From Mucilaginibacter roseus (GTDB lineage Bacteria > Bacteroidota > Bacteroidia > Sphingobacteriales > Sphingobacteriaceae), in contig NZ_JAJPWV010000003.1 in the NCBI RefSeq assembly GCF_021215455.1, positions 186,001 to 250,000 on the forward strand: a DNA stretch of 64,000 bases, given 5' to 3'. The notes under the pieces were generated by a model that saw only the letters and a program-made list of their open reading frames with translations, did no database searches and was not told the DNA's origin. Shown piece by piece: positions 55,758 to 64,000 of the stretch; the stretch's first letter is position 1; each line of letters opens with the position of its first letter. The translations under genes were made by a program, and so were the position numbers.

Positions 55758-56963
55758 ATGCAGATCAACAACGCGCATTTAACCTACTGCACCAACATAC
55801 ATCCGGGCGAAAGCTGGGCCGATCATTTCGCCTCCTTGAAACAAAACTTTCCGGAGGTTAAGGCACAATTAGCGCCACATGAGCCGATGGGTATCGGCCT
55901 CCGTCTGTCAAACCAGGCAAGTTTGGAAATACTGATGGGCGACAACCTACAGCAATTTAAACAGTGGCTGTTTGATAACGATGCTTATGTGTTTACCATG
56001 AACGGCTTTCCGTACGGCGGTTTTCATGATACGGTGGTAAAAGACCAGGTGCACGCGCCCGACTGGACAACCAGCAACAGGCTCGCATATACCCTGCGTT
56101 TGTTTCACATCCTTACCGCATTAATACCGGAAGGTTTGGAAGGAGGCATATCCACCTCGCCATTAAGCTACAAGCATTGGTTTGATACCGGCGTTGAACT
56201 GGAAGATGCTAAACTCGTCGCTACAAAAAAAATTTTACTGGTAGCCGAGGAGTTAAACAATATTTATGAGCAAACCGGCATTTTACTGCACCTTGATATT
56301 GAGCCTGAGCCGGATGGCATCCTGGAAACTGGTCGTGAATTTATTGATTGGTACGAGCAGGTGTTATTGCCGCATGGCATTAGCCATTTTGCAGAAAAGC
56401 ACAACCTGTTAGCTCATGAAGCCAAAGCCCTGATAAAGCGCCACATTACACTATGTTATGATGTCTGTCACTTCGCCATCGGTTATGAGCCGCATCAGGC
56501 TGTGATAGATGAATTGGAGGCAAAAGGCATCGCTACGGGAAAAATACAGATCAGCGCGGCGCTTAAAGCGACATTTACCGGCGAGCCGGATAATAAGCAA
56601 GCCATATTGGATGAGTTCGCCAAATTTGATGAACCAACCTATCTGCACCAGGTAATTGCCCGGTTGCATGACGGGCAGCTTGCCCGCTACCCTGACCTGA
56701 CCGATGCCCTGCTGCTAAAAGATGACGCTGCCGAATGGCGCGCACATTTTCATGTCCCCATATTCTTAGAAGATTTTGGCCTGCTGCAATCAACCCAGAG
56801 CGACATCAGCGAGGTGCTGGATATCTGGAAGAACAAGCCCTTCACCAATCACCTCGAAGCCGAAACTTATACCTGGGGCGTACTGCCAACAGCGTTAAAG
56901 GTGCCTATGGCGCAGTCCATCAGTCGCGAACTGGTATGGGTAAAAAACAAACTAAGCATTTAA
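55758..56963 (+). CDS. eboE: EboE, TIM-barrel metabolite-traffic protein
   Basis: 401 residues, resembling xylose-isomerase-like TIM barrels. Candidate metal ligands lie in LLHLDIEPEPDG (D180, E182, E184) and TLCYDVCHFAIG (D235, H238). The C-terminal part (LVWVKNKLS) closes the barrel. In cyanobacteria the cluster is implicated in moving a scytonemin precursor to the periplasm; the reaction of EboE is unknown. It lies 13 bases after eboD. Confidence 0.9.
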   Translation: MQINNAHLTYCTNIHPGESWADHFASLKQNFPEVKAQLAPHEPMGIGLRLSNQASLEILMGDNLQQFKQWLFDNDAYVFTMNGFPYGGFHDTVVKDQVHAPDWTTSNRLAYTLRLFHILTALIPEGLEGGISTSPLSYKHWFDTGVELEDAKLVATKKILLVAEELNNIYEQTGILLHLDIEPEPDGILETGREFIDWYEQVLLPHGISHFAEKHNLLAHEAKALIKRHITLCYDVCHFAIGYEPHQAVIDELEAKGIATGKIQISAALKATFTGEPDNKQAILDEFAKFDEPTYLHQVIARLHDGQLARYPDLTDALLLKDDAAEWRAHFHVPIFLEDFGLLQSTQSDISEVLDIWKNKPFTNHLEAETYTWGVLPTALKVPMAQSISRELVWVKNKLSI

Positions 56964-56975
56964 TACATCGCACCT

Positions 56976-58325
56976 ATGAATAAAACGGTTGTTATTGATA
57001 TTGTTGGCCTTTCAACCTCGGTTATTGCTGAGCATACCCCTTTCCTGAAACAATACATCGCTAAAAAAAACCTTACTACCATTGAGCCGCTTTTACCGGC
57101 GGTTACTACGTCGGTACAATCAGCTTACCTAACCGGCAAATGGCCAACAGATAATGGCATTGTAGGCAATGGCTGGTACGACCGTGTGGACAGCGAAGTA
57201 AAATTCTGGAAGCAATCGAACAAACTGGTTAACGGTGAAAAAATATGGGATAAAGCCAAAAAGGAAGATCCATCATTCACCGCCTCCATGATGTTTTGGT
57301 GGTACAATATGTATTCAACCGCTGATTATTCGGTAACGCCCCGCCCTAATTATCTGGCGGATGGGCGCAAGATGCCTGATTGTTATTCGCACCCGGCAGA
57401 GTTGCGCGATGTGTTGCAGGAAAAATTCGGGCAATTCCCGCTGTTTCAATTTTGGGGACCGGGCGCTAATATTAAATCAACCCGGTGGATAGCCGATGCA
57501 TCCATGCATACAGATGACCTGCATAACCCTACCCTAACGCTGATCTACCTGCCACATTTAGATTACTGTTTACAAAAGTTTGGCCCGGATACCACTAAAA
57601 TCGCCACTGAATTAAAGGAGATAGATGACGTTGTAAAAGACCTGGTCACTTTTTACGAGCAAAAAGGCGCTAAGACAATCCTGTTATCTGAATACGGCAT
57701 CGCCCCTGTAAATAACCCGATACACTTGAACCGCCTGCTGCGCCAGCACGATCTGCTGGGTATACGTATTGAGCGTGGGTTAGAGTTACTGGACGCAGGC
57801 GCATCAAAAGCGTTTGCCGTGGCCGATCATCAGATAGCCCATATTTATATCAATGATCCATCGGTTACTGAAAAAGTAAAAAGCCTCGTTAAATCCGTTA
57901 AAGGCGTTGAACTGGTGCTTGACCGTGAGGAACAGGCCAAATATCACATTAACCACGAACGCGCCGGTGACCTGGTTGTTATGGCCGATAAGGATAGCTG
58001 GTTCACCTATTATTTTTGGCTGGATGATGCCGTAGCGCCCGACTATGCCCGTGTAGTTGACATTCACAAAAAACCGGGTTATGATCCGGTTGAAATGTTC
58101 ATGACCTCAAAAGCCCGAGCCGGTTATAAGTTACTACGCAAAAAAGCAGGCTTCCGTTATGTAATGGATGTGATTCCGTTGGATGCCACACTGATCAAAG
58201 GTTCGCATGGCAGGGTTAATATTGCTGATGAGTATAAGCCGGTGCTGATAACTGATAACGCCGTAACCGGAACCATCAACGCGCCCGATGTTTTTGATAT
58301 TATCTGGCAGCACCTGAAGCAGTAA
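56976..58325 (+). CDS. eboF: EboF, alkaline-phosphatase-superfamily protein
   Basis: 449 residues, related to nucleotide pyrophosphatase/phosphodiesterases. The N-terminal Asp (VVIDIVGL, D8) and the nucleophile Thr in LLPAVTTSVQ (T44 or T45) are intact, as is GIVGNGW. The later metal-ligand motifs are altered: D196 in YLPHLDYCLQ has Gln200 where His is usual, and the SDHG motif is SEYG (E239, Y240). A His motif is also seen in VADHQIAHIY (H285) and GSHGR. It may hydrolyse a phosphate or phosphodiester of the cluster product. It lies 12 bases after eboE and is the last ebo gene. Confidence 0.87.
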   Translation: MNKTVVIDIVGLSTSVIAEHTPFLKQYIAKKNLTTIEPLLPAVTTSVQSAYLTGKWPTDNGIVGNGWYDRVDSEVKFWKQSNKLVNGEKIWDKAKKEDPSFTASMMFWWYNMYSTADYSVTPRPNYLADGRKMPDCYSHPAELRDVLQEKFGQFPLFQFWGPGANIKSTRWIADASMHTDDLHNPTLTLIYLPHLDYCLQKFGPDTTKIATELKEIDDVVKDLVTFYEQKGAKTILLSEYGIAPVNNPIHLNRLLRQHDLLGIRIERGLELLDAGASKAFAVADHQIAHIYINDPSVTEKVKSLVKSVKGVELVLDREEQAKYHINHERAGDLVVMADKDSWFTYYFWLDDAVAPDYARVVDIHKKPGYDPVEMFMTSKARAGYKLLRKKAGFRYVMDVIPLDATLIKGSHGRVNIADEYKPVLITDNAVTGTINAPDVFDIIWQHLKQ

Positions 58326-58406
58326 GCATTCCTGAATTGTGTAGGCCGGCTGATTGGAATACCTTTTGCATCTACAAGATGTAATATTTTCTAATCATCT
58401 GAATAT

Positions 58407-60896
58407 ATGCCTAAATGGTTTAAAATCACGCTGAAAGTGGTAGGCGGAATAATTGCGCTTATACTGCTTTTATTTATTGCCGCAACCCTTTATATCACCT
58501 TTAACAAGCAAAAGGTTTTAACGCTTATTACCCAAACCGTTAACAAAAGCATCGACGGAAAGCTGGTGATCGGCGAGCTCGACCCCACCTTTTTCTCAGC
58601 CTTTCCGAACGTGGCGGTGTCGTTAAAAAACGTTTCTCTAAAGGATAATCAATGGGCAAAGCATAAGCATACTTTGCTACGTGCCGGTGATGTTGAAGTG
58701 GCGGTAAACGCATTATCCTTAATTGGCGGCAGCGTTAATATTCAGAAAATCAGCATAAACAACGCCTCAATCGACTTTTTTACCGATAGCACAGGCTACA
58801 GCAATACCGCCGTATTCAAAAAAGGCAAACCCAAACCAGAGGATGCTGAAAAAGAAAAGGACGATGATGAAGGTGCAGCTGCAATCATCAAACGGATCGA
58901 TCTGAATAAGGTTGCCTTTGCGCTGGATAATCAAAAGGCCAATAAACTTTTTAGCTTTTACATTAATTCCCTCAAGGGAAAAGTTGACTACCCAAGCGAG
59001 GGCTGGAAGGCTAAAATAAACCTGGACACCAAAGTGAAAAGCCTTGCTTTTAACACCAAGCGTGGTAGCTTTATTAAGGACAAACAATTGCGCGGACCGT
59101 TCGATATTCAGTACACTGAAAAGGATGGTGTAATAACCGTGGCCCCCAACAAATTAAATATTGGCGAAGATCCTTTTATCATCGGTGCAAAGTTTGAAAC
59201 TGCCAAGGATCCGGTTAAATTCACCATCAATATTAAAGTTGATGAGCTGCTTTGGAAGCATGCAGCAGACTTGCTTGCACCTAATATAGCGGCTAAGCTT
59301 AACATGTTCAGCATATCAAAACCGTTAGCTGTAACCACATCGCTGGTCGGTGATTTTGGCGGCGGCGGCGATCCGGCAATTAACGTGCGCTGTAAGGTTG
59401 CCAACACAACCTTAAAAACTCCTGGCGGCGTAATGGAAAATTGCAGTTTTAATGGCTTGTTTACCAATGGCTACGCAAAAGGGCAAGAACTGGGTGACGA
59501 AAACTCGGCAATCGGGCTTTATAATTTTACCGGTAATTACAAGGAGATGCCTTTTACCATGGATACCGTTACCATTGTAAATTTGGATAAGCCGATAGCT
59601 ACCGGTGCCTTCCGTTCAAAATTTGATGTGGCTAAGCTGAACAATGTTTTTGAAGGCGACCCGCTGCGGTTTACTAACGGCGTTGCGGATTTGAACCTGC
59701 ACTATAAAGCTGATATTGTAGATTACCAATTGAACAAGCCGGTATTCCGTGGAGCTATCAACATAAAAAACGCGGATATGACGTATGTACCGCGCGGATT
59801 GAACCTCAAAAATTCGTCATTATCTTTATACTTTACGGATAATGATTTGTTGTTTAAGAACATCAGATTGCAAAGCGGCCGAAGCGTAGTGAATATGGAT
59901 GGCCGGGTGAAAAATTTTCTCAATCTTTATTATAAAGACCCGGAGAAAATGGTATTGACATGGTATGTTCGCAGTCCGCAATTATACCTCGGAGAGTTTT
60001 TAGGCTTTCTCAACAAAAAAAGCTACGTGCGTAAAGTGCAAAAAAAGCGCACCAACAACGGCAACCTGGCCGAGCAGCTTAATGACGTATTTGAAAAGGC
60101 AACCGCAGAACTGCACATGCTGGTTGAAAAGGTTTACTACAAAAAATTCCTGGCTACGGATGCTATCGCGAGTGCGGAGCTTACTGACAACGGCGTGAAT
60201 ATAAACAGTATCAGCCTTAAACACGCAGGTGGTTCGCTTAACATTAGCGGCCGTGTGGTGCCTGATGGCAAATCAAATACCTTTGATATTAAAACCAAAG
60301 TAGGCAATGTAAACATCAGCACGTTCTTTTACGCGTTTGATAACTTTGGCCTAAGCAGCCTTACAAGCAAGAACCTGACCGGTTACCTAAACTCGAATGC
60401 AAGTGTTAAAGGACGTATAACTAATGAAGGCAGCCTGGTACCACGCTCCGTATTTGGAACTTTGTCATTCGACCTGAAAAAGGGTGCTTTAAAATCTTTC
60501 GATCCCATAAAAAGTGTGGGCAAGTTTGCCTTCCCGTTTCGTGATCTGGACAATATCACCTTTCAGCAGTTGAATGGTACGTTTGATCTGCGTGGTGAAA
60601 AAATCAATATCAGGCCGATGCAAATCAGTTCAAGCGTACTGAATATTGACTTAGCCGGCGTATATTCTCTGGGTACAGGAACCAACATTGCTATTGATGT
60701 GCCCTTACGTAACCCTAAGGATGATTACAAGATAACCGATCCTGAAGAGCGTCGAAAAAAACGCATGAAGGGCATTGTGCTGCATTTATTGGCAGCAGAC
60801 GGTGATGATGGCAAGATCAAGATCAAACTGAACAAGAACCGCAAAAAAGATAAAGACAAAGACGACGAGGATAGCAAAGAAAAAGAAGCCAAATAG
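58407..60896 (+). CDS. AsmA-family envelope protein
   Basis: 829 residues with an N-terminal membrane anchor (VVGGIIALILLLFIAATLYITF, about 11-32), then AsmA-like repeats such as NKSIDGKLVIGELDPTFFSAFPNVAVSLKNVSLKD and, near the C-terminus, GTFDLRGEKINIRPMQISSSVLNIDLAG. AsmA-type proteins form periplasmic bridges and are implicated in phospholipid transport. The tail is Lys/Asp-rich (KKDKDKDDEDSKEKEAK). It lies 81 bases after eboF in the same direction; whether it belongs to the ebo operon is open. Confidence 0.88.
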   Translation: MPKWFKITLKVVGGIIALILLLFIAATLYITFNKQKVLTLITQTVNKSIDGKLVIGELDPTFFSAFPNVAVSLKNVSLKDNQWAKHKHTLLRAGDVEVAVNALSLIGGSVNIQKISINNASIDFFTDSTGYSNTAVFKKGKPKPEDAEKEKDDDEGAAAIIKRIDLNKVAFALDNQKANKLFSFYINSLKGKVDYPSEGWKAKINLDTKVKSLAFNTKRGSFIKDKQLRGPFDIQYTEKDGVITVAPNKLNIGEDPFIIGAKFETAKDPVKFTINIKVDELLWKHAADLLAPNIAAKLNMFSISKPLAVTTSLVGDFGGGGDPAINVRCKVANTTLKTPGGVMENCSFNGLFTNGYAKGQELGDENSAIGLYNFTGNYKEMPFTMDTVTIVNLDKPIATGAFRSKFDVAKLNNVFEGDPLRFTNGVADLNLHYKADIVDYQLNKPVFRGAINIKNADMTYVPRGLNLKNSSLSLYFTDNDLLFKNIRLQSGRSVVNMDGRVKNFLNLYYKDPEKMVLTWYVRSPQLYLGEFLGFLNKKSYVRKVQKKRTNNGNLAEQLNDVFEKATAELHMLVEKVYYKKFLATDAIASAELTDNGVNINSISLKHAGGSLNISGRVVPDGKSNTFDIKTKVGNVNISTFFYAFDNFGLSSLTSKNLTGYLNSNASVKGRITNEGSLVPRSVFGTLSFDLKKGALKSFDPIKSVGKFAFPFRDLDNITFQQLNGTFDLRGEKINIRPMQISSSVLNIDLAGVYSLGTGTNIAIDVPLRNPKDDYKITDPEERRKKRMKGIVLHLLAADGDDGKIKIKLNKNRKKDKDKDDEDSKEKEAK

Positions 60897-60897
60897 A

Positions 60898-61185
60898 TCA
60901 GGCTATTACCCTATTCCACTCCGGATGCCGCTTTAAAAAGCTTTGTATGTAAACGCATAACGGTACAACTTTGCTATTGTGCTGCTCGATGTATTGAAAT
61001 ACCTTTTCAACCATTGCTGACGCTACACCTTTGCCTTCCAGTTCCTCCGGAACCTCGGTATGTATGAGGTAGTATTTATCTTTCTTTTTCAAATAGTCAA
61101 CAAAAGCACGGTGGCCTTCAACATGCAGTTCAAAGTTATGGATAGGTTCGTTATTGATGAGTTCAATTTCGGTGTATGATGACAT
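60898..61185 (-). CDS. Small GNAT-family N-acetyltransferase
   Basis: 95 residues with the acetyl-CoA binding loop in EVPEELEGKGVASAMVEKVFQYI, the minimal GNAT core of COG2388-type proteins. It lacks extra substrate-binding domains. It is convergent with the AsmA gene, with a one-base gap. Substrate unknown. Confidence 0.92.
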   Translation of the reverse strand: MSSYTEIELINNEPIHNFELHVEGHRAFVDYLKKKDKYYLIHTEVPEELEGKGVASAMVEKVFQYIEQHNSKVVPLCVYIQSFLKRHPEWNRVIA

Positions 61186-61240
61186 GGCAGATGTGTTGGT
61201 ATAATCAAATGTAAGAATACAATTTATCTTAAACCATTAT

Positions 61241-61282
61241 AAACAGCACAGGCCTTGTTTTTCGACAAGGCCTGTGCTGTTT
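61241..61282. terminator. Long hairpin after lspA
   Basis: Perfect 18-bp stem AAACAGCACAGGCCTTGT/ACAAGGCCTGTGCTGTTT with loop TTTTCG in the gap between lspA and the GNAT gene. It is followed on both strands by short T-rich or AT-rich sequence rather than a long T run. It probably ends the ileS-lspA transcript. Confidence 0.75.
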
Positions 61283-61299
61283 ATATAATATTATTATTT

Positions 61300-61905
61300 T
61301 TACTCCTCAACCACTTCGCTGTTAGTGCTCACCGGTTCGGGCGTTTCCTGTTTAAAATAACGTTTCTGGAATAACAGTATCATAATCACACCTACTGATA
61401 TTGCGGCGTCGGCCAGGTTAAATATCGGACTAAAGAACTCAAATTCGGTACCACCCCAAAACGGAAACCATTGCGGATAAGTACCCCTGATTAGCGGGAA
61501 GTAAAACATATCAACCACCCTGCCGTGAAACCATGGCGCGTAATCAAAAATTTTACCGTAAAAAACACAGTCAATAATATTACCCAGTGCACCGGCTAAA
61601 ATTAAGGCTACGTTCATTATTAGTCCGCGATGATACTTGTGCTTTATTAAATGCACAAGGCCAAACCCGATGGCTATCACAGCCACTATGCGAAACAGGG
61701 TTAAGGTTAGCTTGCCTAATTCTCCGCCAAGCTCCATGCCAAACGCCATACCGTTATTTTCGATAAAGCGCAGCATACCACGGTCGCCTAAAAAATGAAT
61801 CCTTTCATCAAGATACATATGGGTCTTCACCCAGATCTTGATCGCCTGGTCGGCCAATACCACTAACGTGGCTACAAGGAAAGGTTTAACGTACGATGCC
61901 TTCAT
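61300..61905 (-). CDS. lspA: Lipoprotein signal peptidase (LspA)
   Basis: Membrane aspartyl protease that removes the signal peptide of prolipoproteins. 201 residues, longer than E. coli LspA (164), as is usual in Bacteroidota. It contains ENNGMAFGM, ALGNIIDCVFYG and FNLADAAIS; the latter two carry the catalytic Asp pair. It starts at TAATG overlapping the DksA-like stop by one base, so it is translationally coupled. Confidence 0.96.
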   Translation of the reverse strand: MKASYVKPFLVATLVVLADQAIKIWVKTHMYLDERIHFLGDRGMLRFIENNGMAFGMELGGELGKLTLTLFRIVAVIAIGFGLVHLIKHKYHRGLIMNVALILAGALGNIIDCVFYGKIFDYAPWFHGRVVDMFYFPLIRGTYPQWFPFWGGTEFEFFSPIFNLADAAISVGVIMILLFQKRYFKQETPEPVSTNSEVVEE

Positions 61906-62291
61906 TAATTCTGTCGAAGTTTAGCCTCCATGCTAAGCGTTGTATGCGGCACAGCGCGTAAACGCTCTTTCTGAATAAGCTTGCCGGTTTCGCGGCAAAC
62001 ACCATAAGTTTTATTTTCAATACGTACCAGTGCAGCGTCAAGCTGCTCAATAAACTTTTTCTGCCTTGCAGCAAGCTGGTTTATCTGCTCCTTCTCTAAA
62101 GTAGCTGAGCCATCCTCTAAGGTTTTGTAAGTACCTGCAGTATCGTCAGTACCGTTAGCGTTTGGCGAGCTTAATGATGAAGCAAGGGCGTTAAGCTCTT
62201 CTTTAGCGGTACGCATTTTTTCTAAAATGATGTCTTTGAACTCTTGTAGTTCTGCGTCAGAATATCTGGTCTTTGTGGTTTCGTTTGCCAT
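61905..62291 (-). CDS. DksA/TraR-family regulator lacking a complete zinc finger
   Basis: 128 residues of the DksA/TraR family: a coiled-coil N-terminus (EFKDIILEKMRTAKEELNALASSL) and the C-terminal YGVCRETGKLIQKERLRAVPHTTLSMEAK. Only one of the four zinc cysteines is present (CxxC is CRET, and the second pair is absent). It probably binds the RNA polymerase secondary channel and modulates transcription. It overlaps ileS and lspA by one base each (TAATG), a tight ileS-dksA-lspA operon. Confidence 0.93.
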   Translation of the reverse strand: MANETTKTRYSDAELQEFKDIILEKMRTAKEELNALASSLSSPNANGTDDTAGTYKTLEDGSATLEKEQINQLAARQKKFIEQLDAALVRIENKTYGVCRETGKLIQKERLRAVPHTTLSMEAKLRQN

Positions 62292-64000
62292 TATATTTTA
62301 CTTAAAGAAATCAATAATTCGTTTTCGTCAATATTTGTTAACTCACCTTCGCTAAGCTCATTGTTAAACTCAATGGTATCAGCAAGTATCTCGGCCTTTA
62401 TGTACGCTATGTTAGCGTTCACGGCATCGATAATTGCGGTACTGTCAGTCTTGATGCGCACGTTAATTTTATCGGTCACTTCAAAATCCTTGCTCTTGCG
62501 GAGGTTCTGGATACGGTTTATCAGCTCGCGCGATATACCTTCCTTCTTCAGTTCGTCAGTCACTGTAACATCTAAAGCAACGGTTAGTTTGCCTAAATTT
62601 GCAACCTGCCATCCCGGTACGTCTTCAGCTATGATCTCAACATCGGCTATTGCTATCTCGAAAACCGAACCATCGATCTCGAAAGTTGTTTTGCCTTCCT
62701 GCTCAAATTTCGCCAAAGCCTGCTGATCCAGGTTAACAATAGCATCGGCAACGGCTTTCATGCTCTTACCTGCTTTAGGGCCTAATGCTTTAAAGTTAGG
62801 TTTTATCTTCTTTTTAATAAACCCGGCTGCGTCCGTAATATATTCAATATTTTTGATATTCGTTTCAGAAAGTATCAGCTCTTTAACCTGCTCTACCTGA
62901 TGCTCAAAGTTCCTGTCGAGTATAGGCAGCAATATTTTGCTTAACGGCTGGCGCACGTTTATGCTGCTTTTTTTACGCAGCGATAATACCAGTGATGATA
63001 TATCCTGCGCTAACTGCATACGTTCTTCCAGCTCCTTGTTTACCAGGTCGGCATGGTACTCCGGGAAGTAAGCCAGGTGTACAGATTCAAACTGCTCTTT
63101 ACCGGTTACCTTATTCAAATCGTTGTATAAACGTTCGGCAAAAAACGGTGCCACCGGCGATATAAGTTTGGCTATAGTTACCAGGCACGTGTAAAGCGTT
63201 TGATAAGCTGATAATTTGTCCTCAGAATTTTCTGATTTCCAGAAACGCCTGCGGCTTAAACGGATGTACCAGTTGCTAAAGTGCGCGTCAACAAAATCCT
63301 GAATGGCGCGTGTAGCACGGGTTGGCTCAAAATCAGCATAAAACTCATCAACCTCTTTGGTTAAGGTGTTTAATAACGATATGATCCAGCGGTCAATCTC
63401 CGGCCTTTCGTTTAAGGCAATTTCAGGTTCACTGTAAGTAAACTTATCAATATTGGCGTAAAGCGCGAAGAATGAATAAGTGTTATATAAAGTACCAAAA
63501 AATTTACGGCGTACCTCATCCAGGCCATCAATGTTAAACTTCAGGTTATCCCAAGGCGATGCATTACTGATCATGTACCAGCGGGTAGCATCGGCGCTGT
63601 ATTTTTCAATGGTTTCGAAAGGATCGGTAGCGTTACCTAAACGCTTTGACATTTTGTTGCCGTTCTTATCCAGCACCAAACCGTTTGATACCACGTTTTT
63701 AAACGCGATACCGGCATTACCAACCGCCTCGTTTATGCCTTTGATCTCGTCGCTGCTTTCGCTCAGCATTACCGCTATGGCATGCAGGGTAAAGAACCAG
63801 CCACGGGTTTGGTCAACACCTTCGGCTATAAAATCAGCCGGGTAAGCGTTTTTAAATTGATCAGCATTTTCAAACGGGAAATGCCATTGTGCATAAGGCA
63901 TGGCGCCTGAGTCAAACCAAACATCGATCAGGTCAGGCTCGCGCAGCATTTTATTACCGGTTGATGAAGTTAATACCACATCATCAACATATGGGCGGTG
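62291..64000 (-). CDS. ileS: Isoleucyl-tRNA synthetase, 3' part, runs off the window
   Basis: C-terminal 569 codons of IleRS; the frame is open to the window edge, so the start lies beyond it. The KMSKS loop is KMSKR in DKNGNKMSKRLGNATDPF. The region ATRWYMISNASPWDNLKFN and the anticodon-binding and C-terminal domains (RIQNLRKSKDFEVTDKINVRIK) resemble the eukaryote-like IleRS2 group, lacking the C-terminal zinc module of E. coli IleRS. Essential for charging tRNA-Ile. Confidence 0.95.
   Translation of the reverse strand, partial: HRPYVDDVVLTSSTGNKMLREPDLIDVWFDSGAMPYAQWHFPFENADQFKNAYPADFIAEGVDQTRGWFFTLHAIAVMLSESSDEIKGINEAVGNAGIAFKNVVSNGLVLDKNGNKMSKRLGNATDPFETIEKYSADATRWYMISNASPWDNLKFNIDGLDEVRRKFFGTLYNTYSFFALYANIDKFTYSEPEIALNERPEIDRWIISLLNTLTKEVDEFYADFEPTRATRAIQDFVDAHFSNWYIRLSRRRFWKSENSEDKLSAYQTLYTCLVTIAKLISPVAPFFAERLYNDLNKVTGKEQFESVHLAYFPEYHADLVNKELEERMQLAQDISSLVLSLRKKSSINVRQPLSKILLPILDRNFEHQVEQVKELILSETNIKNIEYITDAAGFIKKKIKPNFKALGPKAGKSMKAVADAIVNLDQQALAKFEQEGKTTFEIDGSVFEIAIADVEIIAEDVPGWQVANLGKLTVALDVTVTDELKKEGISRELINRIQNLRKSKDFEVTDKINVRIKTDSTAIIDAVNANIAYIKAEILADTIEFNNELSEGELTNIDENELLISLSKI

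Overview
The window is chromosomal DNA from a member of the Bacteroidota, most likely family Sphingobacteriaceae (a Mucilaginibacter or Pedobacter relative; this genus-level guess is inference). The reasons are a complete 14-gene nuo operon with separate nuoC and nuoD and a short NuoG, a PorP/SprF protein next to an OmpA lipoprotein, a TonB/ExbB/ExbD/ExbD cluster with a PstS-like lipoprotein, a CarboxypepD_reg plus plug outer-membrane receptor, a SAM-II-type leader before metK, TAnnTTTG promoter boxes with few Shine-Dalgarno sites, and several Bacteroidota-style intergenic palindromes. I saw no rRNA, tRNA, CRISPR array, insertion sequence or prophage.

Layout. 0-10 kb: MscS channel, groS-groL, outer-membrane receptor, dicarboxylate/amino-acid symporter, a lipoprotein and an AsmA-like protein. 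10-19 kb: miaB, a four-helix-bundle gene, a sigma-54 activator, lptE, an acidic protein, secG and leuS, an envelope-biogenesis run. 18.8-36.1 kb, all on the minus strand: nuoA to nuoN followed by DedA, pyrophosphatase, a CNNM/CorC protein, rsmE and a DUF4159 gene, co-directional and mostly tightly spaced. 36.2-42 kb, minus: ExbB, two ExbD, TonB, a small membrane protein, a PstS-like protein and a TPR protein. 42-51.4 kb: SUI1/YciH factor, lipid kinase, SAM-II/metK, AraC regulator, two small membrane proteins, NUDIX, PorP/SprF-OmpA, nitroreductase with a divergent HxlR regulator, and a subclass B3 metallo-beta-lactamase resembling GOB enzymes. 51.5-60.9 kb, plus: a TMEM220-like gene and the full eboA-B-C-D-E-F cluster, then a large AsmA protein. 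60.9-64 kb, minus: GNAT, lspA, a zinc-less DksA/TraR protein and the 3' part of ileS, which runs off the window.

The most notable system is the ebo cluster (51.5-58.3 kb). It is an intact six-gene pathway: TatD-like hydrolase, UbiA-like prenyltransferase, sugar-phosphate cyclase, TIM-barrel protein and phosphodiesterase-like protein. The cluster is known and has been linked to export of a precursor to the periplasm in cyanobacteria, but its product in Bacteroidota is unknown. Several of its enzymes have altered active-site motifs visible here. Other points worth following are the SAM-II element with an extra internal hairpin, the Gln-for-His metal ligand of the B3 lactamase, three intergenic repeat families inside the nuo operon, and a terminator-like hairpin inside the start of a small gene after tonB.
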